NCBI GenBank assembly: GCA_030568195.1
Contig: JAJLTO010000001.1
Location: 1,787,679-1,851,678, forward strand
DNA from: Dipodascopsis uninucleata var. uninucleata
Taxonomy: Eukaryota > Ascomycota > Lipomycetes > Lipomycetales > Lipomycetaceae
Direction: 5' to 3'
DNA: 64,000 nucleotides
The notes under the pieces: model-generated
Told to the model about the DNA's origin: nothing
The model's database searches: none
Seen by the model: the letters and a program-made list of their open reading frames with translations, nothing else
In this document: positions 21,472 to 32,353 of the stretch, piece by piece
Layout: each line of letters begins with the position of its first letter
How positions within the stretch are numbered: position 1 is the stretch's first letter
Made by a program: the position numbers and the translations under genes

Positions 21472-23345
21472 TTAGTATAGTTGTTTCCAGTGATATATCT
21501 GTAAAATTCTGATATGCAACTGAGTATGCCAGTGTGCAGAAGGTACATCATCAATTGGTATTGTCATTCGTTTTAGTGGCTTTGAAGACTCGCATTCAGG
21601 AACGTACATATCGGCGAATATCTTTCCGTAGTTCAGCCACAAACTCATTTCAACATCATGAAATGTACTGTCAAAATTGTTCAGCCTTTCACTTTCAAGA
21701 GCTTCTTCCGATAGCACATCTGATGAAAGAGGAAGCGTCAGATGTCGGGATATAGAAGTCGTCAAAGAAGGGATATTCTGGCTAACTATAGAGAAAAGTA
21801 ACGGTAGGAATCTATCCTTTCCTCCTACAAGATCCGCTATCGTACGAAACATGCAATTTAAATAATCAATAGGGCCAAGCTCCATACCACCAGACGTCCA
21901 TCCGTCTGTAGACAAACATGACATGACATCTATAACAGTGCATGCTATGTCATCTATCTTTTCGGTCTACTAAATATGTCAGTAACCCTATATGTGTTAT
22001 TATCATATGCAACATACCAGACCAGCTCCATGTACATTCATACTCCATAAAGGAACTTTCCATATTGAAATACATAGATCTCGAGCAATTTGAAGAGGAT
22101 AACTGAAAGTTAATGATTCCTCGGCTGCTGTGTTCGAAAGATATCCCAAGGTCGTCGAAAGACTCCAGACCATTATACAAAGCCATTGCTGTGATATTCG
22201 TATATTAGCCACCTCGTTTTCCGATAATAGAGTACCTGAAGGAATAACCTTAAGAAACTTGATTCTCTATGTCAGCCATAGCCGATGCCGAAGTTGCTGC
22301 TGGCTGGTCTAAAGAGGTAGGCCCTGGCTGCGTCATCGATAAATTCCACAAAAGAAAAAATAAAGCACCAAATGGGCGGAAAATGTCAAGAAGCCCGAAG
22401 CTCGTAAGAGAAGGCGAATCCTCGAGAACAGGAGGTTCCAAGCTTATCTGCAGCGTCATAGGTCTGTGCCGTCTTATAGAGTGGGACCTGAGTAACGTTA
22501 GAAGACACAACTCACTCACTGCCTCTATAAATGCAGAGTATCGTTACCTTTCCGATATCAGAGTTACAAAAAATAACCGAGAAGCACAGTTTCTAATGGC
22601 AACATCAGCACTGAACTCATTACCGGCACAAACAATAAGAGTCGTAGTCTCGCGTAAAAAGAACCAGCCGCGAGTATGAGCACCAATGCCAACGTAGCAG
22701 CCATAGAGAAAGAAAGACGAGAGAATCTGCCTGAAACTGTAGCCGGAAGATATATCTAGTGAAGTTCGACAAGCCACAGCCTCGTCCAACAGGCGATTTA
22801 GAAGATCTGGATCGTAATCAAAGGACACCGGAGTCCTGCCCGACAGATAGACGTCTTGCCGTAACACACCGGTCTGGATCAATACTAAGGCACAAAATGA
22901 AGACACCACATAATGAGACCAGCGATCTACATTGATCGCCACTATTTCATTTTGGAGGATAGCCGTGTCGAGTATAGGAATGGTGGAATATAGCTCTTTT
23001 ATAAACAATTGCACACAAGTGGCAATGATATTTGATGATAGATTTGAAGGTGAGGAGAGAGGTGTGACTGACGCTAGACCCTCGCTTCTTCCCGCACTAG
23101 AAGCACGATTCCCGCTGAAAATGACGATCTTATATTTTGTAAGAGTCCTGCAGAAAGAGGCTGCGAAAAAGAGAGGTCCGATTGAGCAGCTAATAGGGCA
23201 GATAGTACAGGTGCAGAGGCACCTTGTCGACCCTTTCGCCTCCGGTGAGCGCTATACATCTAATTCCAGCTTTCAGACATCTCGAACAAGTGCTGGTACG
23301 GTCGCACTTTACCTTTCGAAACTTGCAACCATCACAGGACTGTTT
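21472..23345 (-). pseudogene. MAL/AmyR-type zinc-cluster activator pseudogene
   Basis: At 23336-23256 (minus) a full zinc cluster is readable: CDGCKFRKVKC, then CSRCLKAGIRC. Behind it, pieces of the AmyR/MAL63 regulatory domain follow in order in different frames: SGYSFRQILSSFFLYGCY and WFFLRETTTLIVCAG (22544-23014), RRHRPMTLQISLEPP (about 22460-22520), and a C-terminal part with FLSTDGW-like CLSTDGWTSGG and GPIDYLNCMFRTIADL (21472-21924). The frame changes at least four times and no start codon precedes the zinc cluster; the frame closes upstream with TAA. In intact MAL loci this protein switches on permease and maltase when maltose is present. Its 3' end faces the permease pseudogene 68 bases away. 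Confidence 0.88.
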
Positions 23346-24933
23346 CGTGGCTAGGATTGATATATCGCTAAATCGAATGAGCCTGCATTACTAGAATGGA
23401 GTGCTATCAAGTTCCAAATATGAAAATAGTGCTGCACTAATAATAAAAATTAGAAGACCTTCTAGTGCCGTACCGACGGCTTCTTTTTCGGCCATTACTA
23501 TAGTTTGTGTTTAGCGGAGTGCATTAGAGTTTCCGTCTCCCCCGCCTATTGTACCCCGCTCAGAGCTAAGCACAGTTCAGAAAATGTACCGAAATTATCG
23601 CGAAGCCATAGCCTTACTGCCACTAGTAGAAGGTATAGTACAGGACCTTGTTTAGACGCTATATAATTCAAAGGATGGAGATGTGTGCTTACGATTTTCA
23701 GGATAGAGAGAATGATATCTCTTTGTTTCTGAGCTGGCAAGTGCAGGTCTGTAATGTCACGTCATGATGGCTTCCTATCCAAACCTCGACACTGCATCAA
23801 TGATGTATTTAGATAGCCTTTAGATAATCAGCCTGAACCCAATAAAGCCTGCAGCATATATCGTTATTTCACGCTATTTCTAACTTTGCCTTGGTTCAAC
23901 AGTAGTACTTCATTCTGCTATTGGTGTAGAAGAACCACCTCGATCCTTATCGGCTGCACACAATATTGAAGATTATCATTCCTACGGGCAATTATCTAAT
24001 CTGGAGGCTATTAGAGTAAATTTTAATATACGGAAGCTTCCTGCAACCCGCTAAACTAAATTAACAGGGTTCAAGAAATGCTTATATCTTACCAAGAGTG
24101 TTTATTTCTGACTGCTGTTTCCAAAACTCATAAACAGGGCTTCGGATGCGGAGACTTTGCCTTCAAGCTCAGCTTCGGCAACCCTACAATTGATACCCAA
24201 TATTCAAGTAGTTCGACCCACTGGGATCAATTACCAGTTAATCCAGCTAATGGGCCGGCAGCTCAGAACTCTTCATCCGTTTGTAAGCATCAAGGTGCTC
24301 ACTATGTAAAAACACAGGATATGCGGCTGCAAATGTACAAGATGCCGAACGGCCCAGAATCCCACCATGAACAGTACTATAAGTCGTCATATGCAGGAAT
24401 GTTGTATTTATTCGAAAAGTTACTATCTTCGAGAAGATTTATTGCAGGCTTGAACAATCCTGGCCTAATTCTAACTAAAATCGGTATAATTAATAGAGGG
24501 ATCCTAAGTATTGATTACACTTAAAGTAGAGAGCGTTGAATATCTATATTAGCTTTCCACCTTATTCTAGATAGCCCCTCATCCAAAAATCCTTACTCAC
24601 TAGACGTTATGACTATTACCCCATGCATGCTATACCATTCACTTATCTAGTCAATTTAGGTCAAAACGATCATTCGTACCAATAGCACAGAATCGAACGC
24701 TATCATGAGGTGCAGTAGTTATTTTTTATGTAAGTTCGCCGAATTGAATCCGAGGCGGAGATCCCGCTGCTGGTAATGCATTGAATAGAAAGTATCATGG
24801 AATCAATGGTAAGTAGGATCAATAAGTGTGCAGGACCTAGTATTATAAAAGCTGCTCGAACTGCTGCTTGTGAACTACATTGCTCTACAAGTATTGACTG
24901 TGTCAAAGTAGCAAAACAATTCGCGATCTCATA
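23346..24933. other. Region between dead activator and GH31 gene
   Basis: Divergent promoters of the activator pseudogene (minus) and the GH31 gene (plus). A 148-codon frame at 24078-24524 starts with ATG but shows no recognisable family, signal or membrane segment; I do not call it a gene. Confidence 0.5.
24844..24850 (+). promoter_or_regulatory. TATA box of the GH31 gene
   Basis: TATAAAA, 84 bases before the ATG at 24934. Confidence 0.55.
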
Positions 24934-27738
24934 ATGAGGAACTTTGCTAGTGCAGTTACTACTATTCTCACCTGTGTGTCGGCAGTGACAGCAGCTGCTG
25001 TTCCAGTCTCAAGCAGCAAGACTTCCACTTCTTGGAGATCTGAGCCTACGTTTGATAGTTCGGAAGCAGTTGGCGTTGCGCAGACTCCTAGTATTTATGA
25101 GCCATATCAAGGAGGCAATTGTCCTGGATACAAAGCAGTTAATGTAACTACCTGGTCTTCGGGTATGATAGCCAAGCTTGTGCTTGCTGGTGAGCCTTGC
25201 AATGCCTATGGAGTTGACTATGAGGTGCTTGATCTTGTCGTGACAAATGACAAGAAAAACAGACTTCATATTTCAATCACGGATGAAGGCGGTAAGAATT
25301 TTCAGCTCACAAAGCGACCTGATATCTGGACAGCTCCTTTAGTCACCGATGCTGAACATGTGTCTTCGGACAAGGCTGAATATATTTTCAAGTACAATGC
25401 CGAGCCATTCGAGTTCTGGGTGATGCGTAAGGACGATTACAGCATTCTCTTTGATACTCGAGGATATAATCTCATTTTCGAGAATCAGTACATTGAATTG
25501 TCAACGTCAATGGTCCCCGATTACAACATATATGGTATGGCAGAGACAATGCGTGGTATTCGTCTTGGCAATAATCTGACTCGTACTTTTTGGGCAAATG
25601 ATGATGGCTCTTTGGTAGATGGAAACATGTATGGCAGCCATCCATTCTACTTAGAGAACCGATACTCGAGTACGGGATGTACCAACTCTCATGGAGTCTT
25701 GTATTTGACTTCAGGTGGTTTAGAAGTACTTCTACGTGAGGACAGCTTGCAGTACCGTGCAATTAGCGGAGTGATTGATCTCTATATATTCACAGGACCC
25801 GATGCTATGTCCACACTGTCTCAGTACAACACTGCTATTGGACTTCCTGCTATGCCAGCATACTGGTCTCTCGGTTTCCACCAGAGTAGATGGGGTTACG
25901 AAAATGTCTCGACATTGGAGTCCGTTGTTGCTAAGTTCAAAGAAAATAATTTGCCTCTTGATACTATTTGGTCCGATATTGACTATCTGTACGAGTTCCG
26001 AGATTTTACTACAGATCCTGTTAGCTTCTCCCAGAAAGATATGCAAAAGTTCTTGGCCGGTCTTAAGGCTACTAATCAGCACTGGGTTCCAATCGTCGAT
26101 GCTGCAATTTATGCTGCGAATCCTGCCAATAGATCTGATGATTCTTATTACCCTTACTACAAGGGAACAGAAATGGATGTATGGCTTAAAAACCCCGATA
26201 TGTCAACATATATTGGTGATGTTTGGCCCGGATACACAGTGTTCCCAGACTGGGTAAATCCAAGAGCAACTGACTTCTGGGTTGAGTCGCTTATGAATAT
26301 GTCGATTTACCTTGGTGAAAAAGAACAAGGAACAACTTTTAGTGGAATCTGGATTGATATGAATGAAGTTTCTTCGTTCTGCGTTGGATCTTGTGGATCC
26401 GGCGACCTTGACGTCAATCCAGTACATCCGCCATTTTCGCTCCCAAATGATGCAGGTTCCGAAGTGACTATTTATCCTGACAATGTCACGACTCCTCTTA
26501 CAAAGCGCTCAGTTCCAGAATTTAACGTGAACTATCCTCCTTACGCTCTTAATAACTTTCAGGGTAATCATGATCTTTCTGGCCACATTGTGGGAGTTAA
26601 TGCAACTTCCGTTGATGGTACTCTTCGCTACGACATCTTCAATTTATGGGGCTACGGTGAATCGGTTGCCTCCTATAAGGCTCTTTCGCAGATCCGCGAG
26701 AACGTTCGTCCTTTTATTCTTTCTCGTTCCACATTTGTTGGTTCTGGAGCTGTCGCGGCACATTGGCTCGGTGATAATAATGCCAGATGGGACCATATGG
26801 CATACTCTATTCCAGGAGTCTTGACTTTCAACTTGCTCGGTGTTCCGCACGTTGGCCCTGATACGTGTGGATTCGGTGACAACACTGACGAGGAATTGTG
26901 TACCAGATGGATGGCACTGAGTGCATTTTTCCCATTCTATCGTAATCACAATACTTATGGCGCAAGATCGCAGGAGCCTTACATGTGGAATACAACAGCG
27001 GAAGCATCCCGAAGAGCTATGGCAATTAGATATCAGCTATTGCCATACTGGTACACATTGTTCTATGAAGCCCATACAAAGGGTACTCCAGTAGTACGAC
27101 CACTATTCCTTGAGTTCCCTGATGAGCCCAGTTTGGCAGATGCGGACAGACAATTCTTGGTTGGAAGTGCTATTTTGGTTACTCCTTCCCTTGATCAAGG
27201 TCAGACTACTGTGAATGGCGTGTTCCCAGGAAATAATGACACAATATGGTATGACTGGTACACGCATCAGCCTATCACTAGAAAGTATGGTGAGAATATT
27301 ACTCTCGAAGCCGAGTTGGAGCATATTAATGTTGCGGTTAGAGGTGGATATATTATACCAATGCAGGAAGGTGGTCTTACAACGGTAGAGTCTCGTCAAT
27401 CTCCCTGGCACTTGCTCGTTGCCTTAGATTCTAAGGGCGAGGCAACTGGAACTGTTTACGTGGATGACGGCTTGTCTATTGAGGTAGATGAGAGTCTTAT
27501 TGTCGAACTCTCTGCTAAAGAATCCACTCTCATTGCTTCACCATTTGGAAGATACGATGTCCAGCAACCTTTGTCAGCAGTCACAATCCTCGGTGTCAGC
27601 ACCAGGCCCAGTATTGTCAAGTTTGAAGGTCACTCGGCTAAGTTCAGTTTCGCTAACCATACTCTTACTGTATACGACCTTAAGACTGAGACCAAATCTG
27701 GGGCCTTCGCTAAAGAGTGGGAGCTCACCTGGAAGTGA
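24934..27738 (+). CDS. Secreted GH31 alpha-glucosidase / glucoamylase
   Basis: A 934-residue enzyme with an N-terminal signal peptide (about residues 1-21, ending SAVTAAAVP), as in extracellular GH31 glucosidases such as Schwanniomyces GAM1. The catalytic nucleophile is Asp475 in GIWIDMNEVSSF, and the acid/base is Asp614 in AHWLGDNNARWDHM. The N-terminal beta-sandwich includes GMAETMRG and LYIFTGPDAMSTLSQY. The barrel carries LGFHQSRWGYEN and LDTIWSDIDY. Many Asn-X-Ser/Thr sites fit secretion. It removes glucose from the non-reducing ends of maltose, malto-oligosaccharides and starch outside the cell. Codon choice is biased, so expression may be high. With the MAL permease and maltase dead nearby, outside hydrolysis plus hexose uptake could be the remaining maltose route. 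Confidence 0.95.
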   Translation: MRNFASAVTTILTCVSAVTAAAVPVSSSKTSTSWRSEPTFDSSEAVGVAQTPSIYEPYQGGNCPGYKAVNVTTWSSGMIAKLVLAGEPCNAYGVDYEVLDLVVTNDKKNRLHISITDEGGKNFQLTKRPDIWTAPLVTDAEHVSSDKAEYIFKYNAEPFEFWVMRKDDYSILFDTRGYNLIFENQYIELSTSMVPDYNIYGMAETMRGIRLGNNLTRTFWANDDGSLVDGNMYGSHPFYLENRYSSTGCTNSHGVLYLTSGGLEVLLREDSLQYRAISGVIDLYIFTGPDAMSTLSQYNTAIGLPAMPAYWSLGFHQSRWGYENVSTLESVVAKFKENNLPLDTIWSDIDYLYEFRDFTTDPVSFSQKDMQKFLAGLKATNQHWVPIVDAAIYAANPANRSDDSYYPYYKGTEMDVWLKNPDMSTYIGDVWPGYTVFPDWVNPRATDFWVESLMNMSIYLGEKEQGTTFSGIWIDMNEVSSFCVGSCGSGDLDVNPVHPPFSLPNDAGSEVTIYPDNVTTPLTKRSVPEFNVNYPPYALNNFQGNHDLSGHIVGVNATSVDGTLRYDIFNLWGYGESVASYKALSQIRENVRPFILSRSTFVGSGAVAAHWLGDNNARWDHMAYSIPGVLTFNLLGVPHVGPDTCGFGDNTDEELCTRWMALSAFFPFYRNHNTYGARSQEPYMWNTTAEASRRAMAIRYQLLPYWYTLFYEAHTKGTPVVRPLFLEFPDEPSLADADRQFLVGSAILVTPSLDQGQTTVNGVFPGNNDTIWYDWYTHQPITRKYGENITLEAELEHINVAVRGGYIIPMQEGGLTTVESRQSPWHLLVALDSKGEATGTVYVDDGLSIEVDESLIVELSAKESTLIASPFGRYDVQQPLSAVTILGVSTRPSIVKFEGHSAKFSFANHTLTVYDLKTETKSGAFAKEWELTWK

Positions 27739-28897
27739 TTTGGTAGCAGACCCTGCGTTTATTCCATCTACATGTAGGTGAAGAACAGCATAAGCTTTTG
27801 GGAAGCTTTTTGCACTGTTTAAAATACGAATATTATGTTTTTTGTGAGTTGATTCAAATTTGTTTTGAAGATATTTATTACAATACACTGTTTCTCTTCA
27901 CATATTTTCAGTTCATATAAATCTTTGGTAATAGCTCATGTCAGACCCATATTTCTACAAAGAGAGTTTGAGCTGATGTGATTTTCACAAATTCTACAAT
28001 TATACCTATCCACCTAATCGCAGCCATGGCAAAGTTAGCTTCACTTGTAAAAAAGATCGCGATCAGCAGTATGGAGAGTATTTATGAGCATTCTCAGACT
28101 ATCTAATAATAGCGCACAGTGTTTGCGAGGTTTGAATAGATCAAGAGTGCTTATTTTCGAGTTGGGACTCGAAGTCAATGTTTTTACTCTCTTTTATTTA
28201 TCATTTAGGCGGAAAAAAATTTACGAAATGACGCGGAACGCATACGGACATCTGACCCAATTCCTCGGATAAGTCTACAGAGGAAGCAGAAGTATAATTT
28301 GAAACAATTGGATAATAGGTGACAACGCGGTAGCAAATTCTCACAGCTCGGTACGCATTACTCAAGCAGTGACGGTGACTGCCGTCATTAGACGCCACTT
28401 CGCCATACCCACAAAAATTGAATTTTCGGCTATTCAATTAGTGCTCATCAGCCACATTTTAAATTGACACTTGTCCCTGAATCATACTAGTTATATTAGG
28501 CTAGCAGTCGTACATGCAGTTGACTTGACTTCATTCGCTCGAGAGCCCGATAACTAGCTCCATAGACGACGACTATAAACAGATACGTAGGAATCAAAAA
28601 AAAAAAAAAAGATCGAATCACTTCTCTCTAAGTACTTTATTGAGAATAATGTCATAAGGTATTAGATCATACTCCACCACTCTGTCTGTACTTTTGTTGC
28701 AATATGCTATAGATATGACATAGCTATGGCGTCTGGCAAACTATAATCACTTACTAAGATCTCTAGTATGCTGCTCTGTAGAGAGTTTACAGCACAGTTT
28801 TTTTTTGTTCTTCTATCTACATGGAAGTATTTCCATGGTCAAGTCATATATATTAGGAAAAACTATATAAATTGGCCAAAAATCTGCAAAAGACTAT
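27739..28897. other. Convergent intergenic region
   Basis: Between the 3' ends of the GH31 gene and the GH106-like gene. AT-rich with one A15 run. No gene recognised. Confidence 0.55.
28596..28610 (+). repeat. A15 homopolymer
   Basis: Fifteen consecutive A residues in a non-coding region. Confidence 0.9.
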
Positions 28898-31800
28898 CTA
28901 CTCAAACTGAGTCAGGATCTCGGTAGAGCTAGCATTCTCCACTGAGTAAATCTTTGGGGCCGTGAGAATGCCCATTGTACTTGTGACATACTCATACGAC
29001 CAATTAAAGCCTGAGCTGCGCCATACGCCAGGACTAAAATATTTCAACTCTGAATTGGGCATATGAATCGCTCCAAAGGGATTTTGATTATTGGCAAAGA
29101 CCTCTAGCCGAGCAACATGTTTTCCAGTCAAGAGAAAGCCGAGATCAAGCTGGAACGGTGGAAAGGCTAAAGGCTCGTAGTGTTTATCGTCAACAGAGAC
29201 CTTAATAAGTGGTGCCTTGAAATGTGGAATCTCTAACGCCACATGACCATCTTTTTTGAGCTCAAATGACGACTCGTATGTGACAGTTCCGGTATAGAAT
29301 GGAAGTTTTTGAAATGCCCAATCTCCCCAGTAGAGAGACTGCGGATACTCGCTAATCTCAATTTCCGCACCTTTGACAGTAACGCCAAAATTGCCAAGGA
29401 TATAAATTCTTTCAAGGTTTGTTCGGAGCCCGTATGGAATTTCTAATATTAGAATATGGACACCGGCAGCCAAGGTAGGTAGGTCAATGTCTTAATATCC
29501 TCATCAACAAAATAGCCCCGGGGGCTGCTCATATCCAAAGACTTGCCATCTACAGATACTTTCCAGTTTTGTCCCAGTTCAATAGCAAGAAGAGTATCTA
29601 CAAGTGGACATACTGTGTTGATTTTGTACTTAAGCTTTAGATCCCAAGTTTGCGTACCACGATTGAATTTGTAGTCAGACCAAGGTTGTGCAAACTGCTG
29701 ACCCTTTAGAGGTAGACCTAACTGTGCTCGTAAGGTATTATCAATCCGCAATATTTCTTCCACTGTACTCCACTCGGTGCATCCAAGTTGGTATTGAGCC
29801 ATATCCAAGAGTGCGACGTTAGGCATAGAGAGCGTGAACGTAGTTGGGGTTCTGATGTCGCATTCATATGTCAATTTTGTTTTAGAGACGACCTTTCTTT
29901 CAGGTGGCGACGTTCGTTTTGAGCCAGGTGAAAGTTTTAGGAGAAGACTGCCGGCGCTCGGAACAGTTCTAACAATTTTTGTTGTCCCACCTTCAATTAA
30001 CGTTGGAATATCTGAGATCTTCCCAGTCATTGTGTCCAACTCAGTTACGGACCAATGACCTGAGAACCTGATCTCACAGTCGTCCAGGCGTTCATATATA
30101 TCATGGCGCTCTTCCGCACCATGTTGACTGCCGTCAGTATTGCAAAATAAAGACATATCTGGAATCGCCGTCTACACGGATCTGGTGTAGAAGAACGCTG
30201 GTCGGTTTGCCACTTGATAGCCAGACTGAAATTTCTCTGTAAGGTTCGAGTGCTTCAAAAAGGGATTCGAACGATAATGGATAGCTGCAAGATGGATGGG
30301 TGGCAATCCAATTGACACATTCGTCAGAGCGCCTCCCATCAACATATCTAGGTGATTGACCAAAAAAGATTACCTTACCACCGGAACGTTCAAATTCTTT
30401 GACCATCTGAAGTGTGCTCGAGCGGATCGTAGTCATTACGGGAAGTAGCAAAACGTCATATGTGCTAACGCCGACTTTGAGCTTTCCACTGTCGATAGAA
30501 TAAGGAGTATGATTTGATTGAATGAGAGATTCACACACAAAATCAAAATCAATAAGGCCCTTAAGAAGCCGCTCTGTAATAGAATGAAAGCAGCTGTCGA
30601 GTTCATTACGCTTGAAATAAGTTTGATCAAGTGGCCCGAAGAAGAGCCAGTAGCTCTCGACCGGGTGGACTACAGCGACTCGCGCAAGAGGCTTGCCGCG
30701 CGTAAGAATAGCATTCACACGAGCAAAATGATCTTCGATGATCGGATAGTCTTTGTACCAGGGTGACTGGTAGTTAATTGAGGACGGAAAGTCTCTCTTT
30801 GCTTCTCCAGCGAGACTCACGAGACTCAGATGCGGGCATCGCAAGGTAACACCAAGAGCGGCGAGCCAGTCTCCCTGGCGCTTGTGTCCACTAAAGTCGA
30901 AAGTCCAATTCGTGACACCATACATTTCACAAAGTGTTCCCTTGCGTCCCATCTGGCGTGCGACAGACTGCGCCTGTTTGGCAGTTGTCAACTCCATCTT
31001 ATCCTGAAGAATGTCGATTCCAGGGTGGGCAAAGGCTCGATATGTCCGCATTGCTTCGCCCATTGCGGAAGACTGAGAAAGTAATGTTGGCTCTGGCATG
31101 ACATGACCTGTCAGAGACAGTCCATTATTGCTACACCAGGATGCAACTTCGTCAAGGAATCCAGAACAAAAGCGCTCGCATGCGTGGTCATGGAACCAAT
31201 ATCTAATCTGGGACAGGTCAGGTGATGCTAACTCGAAGAAGAGCTCTGGCAAATGCGCTACAATATCTACCCTATATGTTTCTTTGAAAGTCTTTTGGAA
31301 GTCGCTCGACCATGGCATAAACACATCTTCGGGCCGAGTTGCAAATTTCAGACTTGATTTGTGTGGAATTTGTGGTTCATCTGTGAACATGTATGAGATT
31401 GTCTTACCGAATTCGCTTTCGACTCTTTCGCGATACTTCTCGTGTGTTACCTCGAGAAACCGCTGAGTCGCTTTCTTATTCATTGTATCAACATATGTCT
31501 GCTTATTATACCACTCAGATGGTAGTGCTGTCTCCATATATGCGTACCAGATGACTTTCTTACTGCCCTCTGCTTCACCTAATTCTCGTGCATTGTTTGT
31601 CTGCGAGAGCTCAGTCGGGCAGTTGAGTAAGTCTTCTATGACCTTGTATGATATCAGATATCCATCTTCGTTGAGCTCCAGCTCAAAAGTTGCCAGTAAT
31701 TCTCCATTTTCACTTCGTGAAGGTTTCGCGTTGGCACCTCCCAAAAGCTTTTTAGATGCCCGCTTATCCCCATATTTGAAAGGTGTGAAAAGTACATGGG

Positions 31801-32110
31801 TTGCGCGAAACTCCTTATTTGTTGTCACCAAACCACCGGCTGCTCCAGACGGCCAACGATCCTCGTCATACAGGTGAGCTTTCATTCCTAGTTCCTTGGC
31901 TCGGTCTATACATGCTTTGACGAGATCTAAAAATTCGTCTCCCATGTACTCGGTTTCGAGTCCCACTCTTACATGGATGAAGAATCCTCCAAAACCCATT
32001 TGTCGGAGATAGTCCACTTGACGAAGCAACTGTTCTCGGTTTAGTTTATTATTCCAGCACCATAATGGCGCCCCTCTTTGTTCAATAACTGGTTCTTTGA
32101 ATGTATCCAT
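28898..32110 (-). pseudogene. GH106-like (alpha-L-rhamnosidase-type) gene with two frameshifts
   Basis: Three consecutive open frames on the minus strand (32110-30134, 30156-29449, 29473-28898) read as one protein of about 1,070 residues. The start is the ATG at 32110. The first part is a barrel with PLWCWNNKLNREQL, GGFFIHVRVGLETEYMG, HLYDEDRWPSGAAGG, an acidic MFTDEPQIP and GHVMPEPT; the last parts look like beta-sandwich, sugar-binding-fold domains. This arrangement is closest to GH106-type exo-glycosidases acting on rhamnosides, though the exact family is uncertain. A single-base shift lies in or next to a run of four T near 30147 and a second near 29472. The second returns to the first frame, so the shifts compensate each other. 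This is a recent pseudogene or two sequence errors. No signal peptide is visible. It diverges from a permease gene. Confidence 0.6.
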
Positions 32111-32353
32111 TTTAAAAGTATACGGTGATGATTTTTGTGCTCTTTCCCTCTTCTACTTGTTAAGATTTAACTGTGAATAAATGTCTTTTAAAAATGCGGA
32201 GCTTCGGAAATCCAAATAGTTGTGGGGTAGCCTCGGGAGATCATTAAGAGCTACGAGGATGTCGAGGAGCATAAATCTCTTGATATTATCATGAATAAGT
32301 TCCGTCAAATAAGCTATAAGGACTAACGAGATTGAATAATAAGATTGTCGGCG
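32111..32353. promoter_or_regulatory. Short bidirectional promoter, GH106-like / permease
   Basis: Only 243 bp separate the divergent start codons of the GH106-like gene (32110, minus) and the permease (32354, plus). Joint control of hydrolase and transporter is likely. Confidence 0.55.

Noticed and set aside
24078-24524. 148-codon ATG-started frame upstream of the GH31 gene
   Set aside because: No family, signal or membrane segment; composition like the surrounding intergenic DNA. It might be a relic but cannot be supported.
30134-30156. Programmed ribosomal frameshift in the GH106-like gene
   Set aside because: The T-run sequence is not a known slippery site in the required direction, and a second uncorrected shift follows at about 29472; mutation or sequence error is simpler.
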